Position numbers and translations under genes: made by a program. Source: Bifidobacterium amazonense (GTDB taxonomy: Bacteria; Actinomycetota; Actinomycetes; Actinomycetales; Bifidobacteriaceae). Taken from it: DNA of 49,986 nt. Positions 42,891-49,986 of the stretch are shown piece after piece. Position 1 is the stretch's first letter. Each line of letters starts with the position of its first letter. The stretch spans positions 1 to 49,986 of the forward strand of contig NZ_JAFEJT020000020.1 of the NCBI RefSeq assembly GCF_018555435.2, in the 5' to 3' direction. The notes beneath the pieces are model-generated. The model did not search any database. It saw only the letters and a program-made list of their open reading frames with translations, and was not told where the DNA came from.

Positions 42891-44177
42891 TTATTCCTCG
42901 CGCAGCACGACGGCCGGGTCGATGCGCGTGGCGCGGTGGACGGGCGGGATCGACGCGACGACCGCGACGAGCGCCGCGAGCAGCACGGACGCGACGCCGA
43001 GCCACCAGTTGAAGCCGATCGAACGTTCGAACACGGCCACGCACAGCCATTGCGCGAGCCCGTAGCCGACCGCGGTGCCGATCAGGCCGCCGATGAGGCC
43101 GTACATGGCCGATTCGACGTAGAATTCGACGCCGATCGCCGACGAGCTGGCGCCGAGCGCCTTGCGCAGGCCGATCTCGTTGCGTCGCTGCGAGACGATC
43201 GAACTGATCGTGGTGCCGACGCCGACGAGCGTGAGCACGAGCACGACGAGCGAGACGATCCAGAACAGCGTCTGCAGCATGGTGATGATGCGCGTGTCGG
43301 ATGCGGTGATCTTGGTGACCTGCTGCGCCTTGACGTGCATGGAGGTCATGTCGTTGATGCTGGTCACCAGCGCGTTGAGATCGCTCGCGCCGGCGGAGTA
43401 TTCGATGACGTCGACGCCGCGCGTGACGCCGGTGAGCTTGTTCACGTCGGCGTTCGTTGCGTAGATGATCGAGTCCTCGCTGCCGCCGGTGTCGACGATG
43501 CCGGCGACGCGGAATTCGGTGCCGGACGTGTCCATGATGTCGCTGGAGACGCGGCCGTCCTGCATGGCTTGGCCGGAGGAGGACTGCTGGGAGTCCGTGG
43601 TGCCGTTGGTACCGTCGGACGAGTCGGCGGACGACGATGAATCAGTGGACGACGACGAGGACGACGAGTTGTCGGACGCGCGGTAGCCGATGGTGATGCG
43701 CGAGCCGACCTTGAGGCCGATCGCGTCGGCGATGTCGCGGCCGATGAGCACCTTGCCGTCGGACGGCCACGAGCCGTCGACCACCCAGTGATGGTTGAGG
43801 TTCTTCACCTGCTTCGCGTCCACGCCGGCCATCACGTACGGTGCGGCGTTCACGCGCACGTTCTCGTACCGGTAGGTCGCGTGCTTCTCGGAGCCCTTCG
43901 CCGCGACCATCTCGGTGGTGTGCTTGACCATCGCCTCGTCGATGCCGGCCTTGTCGCCGGACGACGAGTCCACGGACGAGGTCGGCGTGACGATCAGGTT
44001 CGCGCCGTACGCGCGCATCTCCTCGTTCATCTGCTGCGGCACGGCGATGCAGATCATCGCCAGGCAGAACAGCGTGGCCGCGCCGACGAGCGACGCGACG
44101 ACCGCCATCATCGCACGCGAGCGCCGGCGGAACACCGCGCTGAACAGCATGCGGAAGAACATCCCCGTATTCGTCAT
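42891..44177 (-). CDS. FtsX/MacB-like ABC permease, second of two
   Basis: A 428-residue membrane protein with TM1 near residues 20-45, a large extracytoplasmic domain (about 50-275) containing a Ser/Asp-rich insert, and three C-terminal TM segments with the FtsX domain (SQRRNEIGLRKALGASSSAI). I take the ATG at 44177, with GGGAG about 9 nt before; an alternative at 44195 is unlikely. It follows the first permease with 44 bp between. Both are probably the membrane part of the ATPase-driven module. Confidence 0.88.
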   Translation of the reverse strand: MTNTGMFFRMLFSAVFRRRSRAMMAVVASLVGAATLFCLAMICIAVPQQMNEEMRAYGANLIVTPTSSVDSSSGDKAGIDEAMVKHTTEMVAAKGSEKHATYRYENVRVNAAPYVMAGVDAKQVKNLNHHWVVDGSWPSDGKVLIGRDIADAIGLKVGSRITIGYRASDNSSSSSSSTDSSSSADSSDGTNGTTDSQQSSSGQAMQDGRVSSDIMDTSGTEFRVAGIVDTGGSEDSIIYATNADVNKLTGVTRGVDVIEYSAGASDLNALVTSINDMTSMHVKAQQVTKITASDTRIITMLQTLFWIVSLVVLVLTLVGVGTTISSIVSQRRNEIGLRKALGASSSAIGVEFYVESAMYGLIGGLIGTAVGYGLAQWLCVAVFERSIGFNWWLGVASVLLAALVAVVASIPPVHRATRIDPAVVLREE

Positions 44178-44221
44178 CTCACCGCTCCCTTCCATGCATC
44201 ACACGCAACACAAATCCGAAC

Positions 44222-45529
44222 TCACCGGCCATGCAGCACCTCCGCAGGGCGAAGGCTCAGGATCGAGCGGATCGACGACGCGGACGCGAGCAGCACGGTG
44301 ATCGCGAGCAGCACGAACACGAGCACGAACACCATCGGCCGCATCGTGATGCCCGATCCGAACACGACGTGTCCGATCAGCTGCGCGACACCCGAACCAA
44401 GCCCCGCGCCGACGATCGCACCAAGCAGTGCGATCGCGGCCGTCTCGGCCATCATCAGACGCGAGACCGCGCCGTCCGTCGCGCCGATCGCCTTGAGCAG
44501 CGCCAGTTCGGCCGACCGTTCGCCGATCGAGGCGACCATCAGGTTCGCCACGGCCACGGCCGCCGCGATCAGGCTCAGCACGGTCATCAGAATCATCACG
44601 GCCTGCGTCTTCTGCAACACGTTGCCCTGCAACGCGGCGACCTGACGCACCTGCTTGGCCACCGCGCCCGGGATCACCTCCTCGATCTGGTAGGCGATCG
44701 AACTCGGGTACGCGGTGCAGTACCAGGTCTCCCAGTCGTCCTGGCTGAGCGCGGCCGGGTTCTGCGCGGCCTTGCGCGCGAGGTCGTTCTCCGGCGTGGT
44801 CAGGGCCTTGACTTCGATCTTGTCGGCCGCGTCAGACAGGTCGGCGAGCACTTGCGCAACGGACGACGACAGGTACAGCGAGCCGTTCTCGTCGTCGCCG
44901 GAATCATAGATGCCGACGATCCTGATCGCCTGCTCGTTGTGCTTGCCGGACGCGGTGGTCTTCTTGAGCGTCACCGTGTCGCCGACCTTCACGCCGAGCT
45001 GGCCCGCGAGCGTCGTACCGATCACGCCCTGATCGGTATCGTCTTTCGGCCACGAGCCGTCGAGCTTCCACCACGAGCGCATGCCGTCGACGCCGACCAC
45101 GGTCGTCTCGCCGGACGCGAGCTTCAGCTCCTTGTTGAACCACGTGCCGACGAGCGGCGCGTTCACGCCGTTGACTTCGGCGTGGATGTTGAGCTGCGGC
45201 GCGAAGTTGGTGATGTTGAACGCCCAGAAGATCGTCTTGATCTTGGCCGCGTCCGACTCCTTGAGGAACGCGGTCGGATCGGCCTGCGCGGCCGCGCCCG
45301 TGACGCCGGTCGTGTTGTACAGGTCGGAGACGACCGCGTCGGCCTTCGGCTGCACGACGATGTTCGAGCCGTACGTCGACAGTTCGGCGTTGAGCTTGTC
45401 GCCGACGTCGAAGACGACGCCCAGCATCGAAACGCTGACCGTGGCCGACAGGCACACGGTGAGCGCGATAAGCAGCCGCCGGCGCAGCTGGCGCGTGAAC
45501 GACCGCGCGATCATACGCAGAAAGAACAT
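44222..45529 (-). CDS. FtsX/MacB-like ABC permease, first of two
   Basis: A 435-residue membrane protein of the same topology: an N-terminal TM (LLIALTVCLSATVSVSMLGV), a large outside domain and three C-terminal TM segments with the FtsX pattern (ASIGERSAELALLKAIGATDGAV). The ribosome site GGAGGTCACC directly before the ATG at 45529 is strong. It lies 18 bp after the DUF2318 gene. It is related to the second permease but the two are not close copies, so they form a heterodimer. Confidence 0.9.
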   Translation of the reverse strand: MFFLRMIARSFTRQLRRRLLIALTVCLSATVSVSMLGVVFDVGDKLNAELSTYGSNIVVQPKADAVVSDLYNTTGVTGAAAQADPTAFLKESDAAKIKTIFWAFNITNFAPQLNIHAEVNGVNAPLVGTWFNKELKLASGETTVVGVDGMRSWWKLDGSWPKDDTDQGVIGTTLAGQLGVKVGDTVTLKKTTASGKHNEQAIRIVGIYDSGDDENGSLYLSSSVAQVLADLSDAADKIEVKALTTPENDLARKAAQNPAALSQDDWETWYCTAYPSSIAYQIEEVIPGAVAKQVRQVAALQGNVLQKTQAVMILMTVLSLIAAAVAVANLMVASIGERSAELALLKAIGATDGAVSRLMMAETAAIALLGAIVGAGLGSGVAQLIGHVVFGSGITMRPMVFVLVFVLLAITVLLASASSIRSILSLRPAEVLHGR

Positions 45530-45547
45530 GGTGACCTCCTGCCTGAC

Positions 45548-46825
45548 TTACTGGAAGTGGGCGCTGAGCGCGTCCAGATCGGCGGTTTGGATGGTGATCT
45601 TGCCGTTGCCGGTCTTGTACGGGAACGGCACCGGGTTGCATCCGCCCTTGAAGCCGATGGTCGCCAGGTTGATCGCGACCTCGCACTTCTTGCAGATGAT
45701 CTTGCCGTCCTTCTCGTAGTAGCCGGCATCGCCGCAGTTGTCGCACGCGTCGAGGCCGATGCCGTACGCGCCGCCGTTCTTCTTGATGATGATGAACCGC
45801 ATCACCGTGCCGTCCTTCGCCTTGTATTCGAAGCGGTGCAGATGACCGTCCTCGACCTGCGTGAACGGGATCGTCGCCACGCCGTCCTTCAACGAATACG
45901 CTTCCGGCGGCGAGAGCGTGATCTCCTGCTGGGTGGAGGCCACGCCGAACGTGAGCGTCGCGGCCACGCCGAGCGCCGCGACGACGCTCCACGCGGCGGC
46001 CGCGACCGCGCGACGGCGGAACGCCTTGTGTCGGCGCACGGTCGCGTCGTTCTCGCCGTCGACGGGCTTCGTCTTCATGCGGAACCCGGCCACAATCGAC
46101 GCGACGGCCGGGATCAGGAACGCGAACGCCTGCGCCATGATCATGCCGCGGTTGTTGTTGATCGACCAGGCGAGCAGCACGAACTCGGTGTGGTTCATCG
46201 GGAATCCGCGCGCCTGCAGGATCTGCATGAGACCGGTCAGATGCTGCACGAACAGGAGCGCCATGACGATCACGACGGCGGCCGTGAACGCGGGACGCAC
46301 CGCGGTCGAGCGCATCGTGCGGAAGATCGCGGCGACGACGATCGACATCGCAAGCCCCAGCGCGAATCCGAGCGCACGCAGCAGCATCGCGGACGTGAAC
46401 ACCGGGTCGCCGGGCTCGACCCAGATCGTCAGCTGCAGGATCACGTCGGGCAGCGCGTAGAACAGCGTGAGCGCGATGTCGACCGCGGCGATCGCGTTCG
46501 CGACGTGCATCCAGACCGCGTGGCGCTGCCAGTTCGTCGTGATGCGGCGGGCCGCGACGACGACCGCGATCGCGAGCAGGTCGACGACGACCGCGACACA
46601 CAGCACCGGATAGTTGACGAACGTGCGCTGGTTGATGACGGCGGTCGCGCGCAGGGCCGCGAACACGATCGCGGCGACCGTGCCGACAAGCAGGCCGCCC
46701 AGACGCCAATGCGTGCTGACCGGCTTGTCGCGCCCCTCGCCGACCGTGAGCATCACGCTCAGGCACATCACGAGCAATGCGGGGGCCAGCGTCCCCGGCA
46801 TCACCGCCACGAATTGTTCAAGCAT
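45548..46825 (-). CDS. DUF2318 membrane Fe-S-like protein of the iron locus
   Basis: A 425-residue protein. The N-terminal two-thirds hold about eight membrane segments. The C-terminal outside domain (about 110 residues) carries the DUF2318 Cys set: CDNCG, CKKC and GGCNPVPFP, which probably binds a metal or Fe-S centre. The homologue lies beside p19 in Campylobacter (Cj1660-like) and is required for iron uptake. The start at 46825 has AAAGGA 6 nt upstream. It begins a unit with the two permeases, set off from P19 by hairpins. Confidence 0.88.
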   Translation of the reverse strand: MLEQFVAVMPGTLAPALLVMCLSVMLTVGEGRDKPVSTHWRLGGLLVGTVAAIVFAALRATAVINQRTFVNYPVLCVAVVVDLLAIAVVVAARRITTNWQRHAVWMHVANAIAAVDIALTLFYALPDVILQLTIWVEPGDPVFTSAMLLRALGFALGLAMSIVVAAIFRTMRSTAVRPAFTAAVVIVMALLFVQHLTGLMQILQARGFPMNHTEFVLLAWSINNNRGMIMAQAFAFLIPAVASIVAGFRMKTKPVDGENDATVRRHKAFRRRAVAAAAWSVVAALGVAATLTFGVASTQQEITLSPPEAYSLKDGVATIPFTQVEDGHLHRFEYKAKDGTVMRFIIIKKNGGAYGIGLDACDNCGDAGYYEKDGKIICKKCEVAINLATIGFKGGCNPVPFPYKTGNGKITIQTADLDALSAHFQ

Positions 46826-46865
46826 CCGCGTCCTTTCGTCCCTTGTTCAGCACGCCGTAAAAACA

Positions 46866-46901
46866 GCAAAAGCTCCCCTCGTGCGGAAGGGAGCGTTTTG
46901 C
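46866..46901 (-). terminator. Hairpin terminator between P19 and DUF2318 genes
   Basis: Stem GCAAAAGCTCCC / GGGAGC-G-TTTTGC (12 bp, one bulge) with an 11-nt loop, followed on the minus strand by TGTTTTT (plus-strand AAAAACA). It should end transcripts from the FTR1-P19 unit before DUF2318. Confidence 0.75.
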
Positions 46902-47000
46902 CTATCGCCACAATGGAATCAACGATACCGCCGGTAGTATTCGGACGTTCGCTATCGCGAACGCGTTGCTGCTGGCTCGCTATCGCTCGCCCTCGCCTAC

Positions 47001-47083
47001 AAACAGCCCACCGGGCTGTTTGCTTCACGGCTCGGCCATTCCGTCGTGGTAATGAAACCGCGTTCCGCGGATTTCATTACCAC
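47001..47083. terminator. Two perfect-stem hairpins at the P19 3' end
   Basis: AAACAGCCC-ACC-GGGCTGTTT (47001-47021), and a 17-bp stem GTGGTAATGAAA-CCGCG / CGCGG-(A)-TTTCATTACCAC (47046-47083, loop TTC) that includes the P19 stop codon at 47077. Such stable structures may protect the P19 message. A smaller hairpin, GTTCGC/GCGAAC, lies near 46948-46963. Confidence 0.7.
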
Positions 47084-47775
47084 TGGCGAGGAGTGTAATC
47101 CCAGTTGTCGAAGGTGACCTCGATCGGCTCGGTCCAGAAGCGGCCGGTGACGCCGGTCTCCGGATCGACGTGCAGCATCCAGCCCTTGGCGGCCGGGGAT
47201 TCGATCGAGAGCTTGAGCTGGTAGGTGCCGGCCTTGTCGAGCTTGACGTTGGCGCCGTAGTGCGGGCCGTCGGAGGCGTTCATCTGCATGAAGGTGCCGG
47301 AGGTGGCCTTGCCGCCCTCGACCTCCTTGCCGGTGGACTTGTCGATGATCGTGTAGTTCACGGTCAGGTCCGGCACGAAGTCGCCCTTGCCGTAGCCGAG
47401 CTTGGTGCCCTCTTCGTTGGCGTGGATGTCGGCCTCGAGGTGGAAGGAGGCGTCCGCGGCCTTCAGGCCGGAGGAGGCGGGCTCCATGTCGATCGGCTGG
47501 AAGTACACGGCGCCGACGGTCAGCGGGCCGTTGTCCTGATCCTGCTCCTCGGCGGTGCCGGACGGGCCGACCGGGACTTCCTCGAAGCCGGCGGAGTCGG
47601 AGGAGGAATCCGAGCTGTCCGACGAGTTGTCGGAGGAGTTGGTGTCGGAGGTGGAGGTGTCCGACTTGGTGCTGTCGGTGTTCGACGCGGTGGTCGAGCC
47701 GCAGGCGGCCAGCGAGAAGGCCATCGAGCCGGCGAGGAGCACACCCAGCAGGGCGGCGATCTTCTTGTTCTTCAT
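47077..47775 (-). CDS. P19/Tp34-like iron-binding lipoprotein
   Basis: A 232-residue lipoprotein: signal peptide with lipobox LAAC (AFSLAACGSTT), a Ser/Asp-rich linker of about 45 residues, then the P19 domain (PF10634) with AVYFQPIDMEP, FHLEADIHANEEGTKLGYGKGDFVPDLTV and FMQMNASDGPHYGANV. The conserved Met, His and Asp/Glu bind Cu/Fe. It delivers ferrous iron to the FTR1 permease encoded just upstream. The start has AGGAAGAG upstream. The 17-bp hairpin covers its stop codon. Confidence 0.9.
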   Translation of the reverse strand: MKNKKIAALLGVLLAGSMAFSLAACGSTTASNTDSTKSDTSTSDTNSSDNSSDSSDSSSDSAGFEEVPVGPSGTAEEQDQDNGPLTVGAVYFQPIDMEPASSGLKAADASFHLEADIHANEEGTKLGYGKGDFVPDLTVNYTIIDKSTGKEVEGGKATSGTFMQMNASDGPHYGANVKLDKAGTYQLKLSIESPAAKGWMLHVDPETGVTGRFWTEPIEVTFDNWDYTPRQW

Positions 47776-47830
47776 AATCTCTTCCTTTGTTGTTTGGATG
47801 AAATTTTGGGGAAAATCTTAAATTCTCGGA

Positions 47831-49792
47831 TCAGTTGACCGCGGCGGTCGTGACGACCGCGGAGGCGGCCGACGCGGCATCGTCGGAGTCGTCGTCCGTT
47901 CCGGACTTGCCGGAACCGCCCGCGGCGAGCTCGGCTTTGGCCTTGCGCTGCTTGACGAATCCGACCACGAACAGCGCGATCACCGCAATAGCCGCGATCA
48001 CCTGCGCCACGATGCATTCGACGTACGGGTAGAAGCCGAGCCAGTCGTTCGTCGGCACGCCCTGCAGGTAGGTGGCCGGCAGCGCGTCGCCTTCGATGAG
48101 CGAGTGCACGCCGCCGCCCGCGAAGACGACCACGAGCACCGACATCAGGATCGACGTGACGAGGAAGAACGGGCCGATCGGGATCTTCACCGACGTGAAC
48201 CGGATCACGAAGAAGATGATCACGAGCACCACGGCCGCGGCGATGCCGCCGACCCACATGCCGTGCGTATCCTGGCTCATCGTGTAGATCGACTGGTAGA
48301 AGATCACCGTCTCCGCGCCCTCACGGAACACCGCGAGGAAGCTCAGCATCGCAAGCGACACCACCGTGGAGAACGCGACGTGATCGCCGTTGGAGACCTG
48401 TTCCGAAACAGACTTGACGGCCGCCTCGGTCTTGGTGCGAATGTAGCGGTTCCACGCCTCGACCGAGCTCTTGTTGAGCATCCAGTTGCTGGTCCACAGC
48501 AGCATGCCCATGGCGACGAGCGCGCACACGCCTTCCATGATCTCCTGGATCGGGCCGGAGCCGCCGAACGCGAGCACAAAGATCACCGCAACCACGCCTG
48601 CACCAGCAAGACCCACAAGCACACCGAGGTAGATCCACTTGGTGAAGCGCTTGTTGCCGGACTTGACGAGGTAGGCCACCACGGCGGCGACCACGAGCAA
48701 CGCCTCAAGACCCTCACGGATGAGGATCAGGAACGCCTGGCCGACCGCGCTGGTGATGAGCTTGGTGAAGCCGCCCTCCTTGTCGGCCGCGCCGCCGTCG
48801 AGGATGCCCGCATCCGTGACCAGCATGGTCTTCAGATCGTCGATGAGCTTCTTCGTGCTCTTGAGGTCCGCGCCGGTGTTCATCGACTTGCGGCACATCT
48901 TGAACTGGTATTCGACCTGCGAGACGCGGTCGCCGCTGATGGCGTTCATCACGTTCTTCTCGAAGCCGAGTTTCTCGTAGTACTGGTAGTACGCGTTGTT
49001 GACGAGCGTCGCGCCCTTGGCCGCGTCGCCCGCCGCGTACGCCTTGTACGCGTTGTCGAGGATCGGGGTCATCTCGTTAGCCACGTCGGTCCACGAACGG
49101 TTGCCCTTGCCCGGGTTCTTCTTCTTTTTCGCGTCGAGTTCCTTGCGCTCCTTGGCGATCTGCGCCTGCAGGTCCTCGGAGTACTTCTTCGGGTTCGAGA
49201 CGGCCGTGTTCGCGTCGAGCTGCTGGGCGGTCGCCTTCAGGTCGTTGACCAGATCGGTGATCTTGGTCTTGAGCTGGTCGTCGTTGCCGCTCGTGTACGA
49301 GAGGTTCTGGATGTCCTGGAACGCCTGCTGCTGGCTCGCCTGCTTGTCGGAGCTGACCGAGTCGCGCACGACGGCGGTGAAGTTGGACGCGATGTAGATC
49401 GTGTTGTACGCGGCCATGAACTTGGACGTCGAGCCGGCCGTGTTGCCGGACGTGTATTCCTTGAGGCCGTCCTGCAACTGGCTGTCGATGGCCTCGGCGA
49501 CGGCCGTCCACGTCTCGTAGTCGACGGTGCTGCCTGAATCATCGGCGCGCGCGACGGTCGCCGCGAACGGCGACAGCGCGCCGGTCGTTGCAATCGGGGC
49601 AACGGCGAGCGTCAGCATGGTCACAAGCGCGGCGACGAACGCGATCGTCGCGACCACCATCCTGGTCGCGATCGTCCTCATCGCCGTACCCGCGGCTCGA
49701 CCGGCACGCTGCACGCGCATGCCCGGCATACGGCGGCGCGCCGCAGCCTGCACCGGCGTGACGGCGCGACTCATCATGGCACGATTCGACAT
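47831..49792 (-). CDS. FTR1-family ferrous iron permease with an N-terminal extracytoplasmic domain
   Basis: A 653-residue protein. A hydrophobic signal segment (about residues 45-70) is followed by a helical outside domain (to about residue 335), then the seven-TM permease part with the two iron motifs RExxE: LIREGLEALLVV and VFREGAETVIFYQ. The C-terminus is acidic. It carries iron across the membrane. I set the start at 49792 (MSNRAMMSRAV); AGAGGAAG lies upstream, and the next in-frame ATG is at position 6. It is the first gene of the iron locus on this strand. Confidence 0.88.
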   Translation of the reverse strand: MSNRAMMSRAVTPVQAAARRRMPGMRVQRAGRAAGTAMRTIATRMVVATIAFVAALVTMLTLAVAPIATTGALSPFAATVARADDSGSTVDYETWTAVAEAIDSQLQDGLKEYTSGNTAGSTSKFMAAYNTIYIASNFTAVVRDSVSSDKQASQQQAFQDIQNLSYTSGNDDQLKTKITDLVNDLKATAQQLDANTAVSNPKKYSEDLQAQIAKERKELDAKKKKNPGKGNRSWTDVANEMTPILDNAYKAYAAGDAAKGATLVNNAYYQYYEKLGFEKNVMNAISGDRVSQVEYQFKMCRKSMNTGADLKSTKKLIDDLKTMLVTDAGILDGGAADKEGGFTKLITSAVGQAFLILIREGLEALLVVAAVVAYLVKSGNKRFTKWIYLGVLVGLAGAGVVAVIFVLAFGGSGPIQEIMEGVCALVAMGMLLWTSNWMLNKSSVEAWNRYIRTKTEAAVKSVSEQVSNGDHVAFSTVVSLAMLSFLAVFREGAETVIFYQSIYTMSQDTHGMWVGGIAAAVVLVIIFFVIRFTSVKIPIGPFFLVTSILMSVLVVVFAGGGVHSLIEGDALPATYLQGVPTNDWLGFYPYVECIVAQVIAAIAVIALFVVGFVKQRKAKAELAAGGSGKSGTDDDSDDAASAASAVVTTAAVN

Positions 49793-49930
49793 TCCTGAAG
49801 CTTCCTCTCGATATGCGCATACGGGCTTTCGCCCATCGCGCACCAACCTACGAGGAAATTCGAGTCTTCGCCAGTTTGTGTGGTGAGGTTGTGGGCCTCG
49901 GCGTCGTTGCCGGGGCTTTCGTGTGTGCGG

Positions 49931-49986
49931 GTATGAGAGGGGCGTTCTTCTGTTAGGTTTGTTTCCGCCAAGAATAGAACCGAAGA
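49931..49986 (+). mobile_element. Probable left end of an ISL3-family insertion sequence, cut by the window edge
   Basis: The last 55 bases (GGGGCGTTCTTCTGTTAGG, then TTTGTTTCCGCCAAGA...AACCGAAGA) match the minus-strand sequence of 10070-10130 upstream of the ISL3 transposase remnant, with a few changes. It is therefore likely that an IS of the same type begins here, its transposase lying outside the window, about 140 bp from the start of the FTR1 gene. Confidence 0.55.

Noticed and set aside
44231..47098. 955-codon plus-strand open frame, and similar long frames at 30879-33143 (-) and 27237-29294 (-)
   Set aside because: They lie opposite well-supported genes, consist of low-complexity Arg/Asp/His/Val-rich sequence and have no domain; they are by-products of GC-rich coding DNA.
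49952..49986. IdeR/DtxR iron box (TTAGGTTTG) upstream of the iron permease
   Set aside because: Only one half matches, and the same sequence is found at the ISL3 end near 10.1 kb, so an IS terminus explains it better.

Overview
The window looks like a chromosome segment of a Bifidobacterium. It is GC-rich, Shine-Dalgarno sites precede most starts, and the gene families are typical of the genus: LplB/YtcP-type sugar ABC importers, GH30 and GH1 glycosidases, a DUF624 protein, an FTR1/P19/DUF2318 iron-uptake locus, and paired tyrosine recombinases. The species cannot be fixed from the sequence alone.

Layout. (1) 1-6.8 kb: a NarL-type two-component pair (the response regulator is split by an in-frame TAG), then minus-strand membrane-protein operons and an ABC transporter whose ATPase is frameshifted. 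Three promoters here share one architecture: a 20-bp palindrome, 5 bp, a -35 TTGTSC, 17 bp, and a -10. They look like one regulon, probably of this two-component system. (2) 6.9-19.7 kb: a mobile, mosaic region. It holds type A and type B tyrosine recombinases in two paired sets, a tRNA-Lys 3' fragment, a duplicated mobilisation/oriT-like segment, an ISL3 remnant, MobC, and a relaxase fused in frame to a recombinase C-terminus. Inside it lies a strikingly AT-rich insert (about 10.15-15.97 kb) with a compact class I lanthipeptide operon: lanA (41 aa), lanB, lanC and an MFS exporter. (3) 19.7-28.3 kb: sugar metabolism, with a HAD phosphatase, a serine hydrolase, an ABC importer, an intracellular GH30, DUF624 and TetR. 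(4) 28.4-36.0 kb: a self-contained PTS operon (GntR; EIIC-EIIB-EIIA-GH1-HPr-EI) ending in a secreted GH46 chitosanase. I infer that it serves uptake of chitosan-derived or other beta-linked disaccharides. Palindromes TCATTCGAATGA mark the GntR gene, the PTS promoter and the HAD promoter. (5) 36-37.7 kb: a scar with a truncated recombinase, a truncated ATP-binding regulator and repeat-rich DNA. (6) 37.7-41 kb: membrane proteins and MsrAB. (7) 41.3-49.8 kb: a minus-strand iron-uptake locus (FTR1, P19 lipoprotein, DUF2318 protein, two FtsX-type permeases, ATPase, FMN-binding lipoprotein). The window ends in what looks like the terminus of an ISL3-type element.

The best candidates for undescribed biology are the minimal lanthipeptide operon with its very short Cys-Cys precursor, the three-promoter regulon of the split regulator, the chitosanase-PTS operon with its shared operator, and the relaxase-recombinase fusion. 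Several genes carry single lesions (a TAG and two frameshifts). These could be real decay or sequencing errors, and need raw reads to settle.
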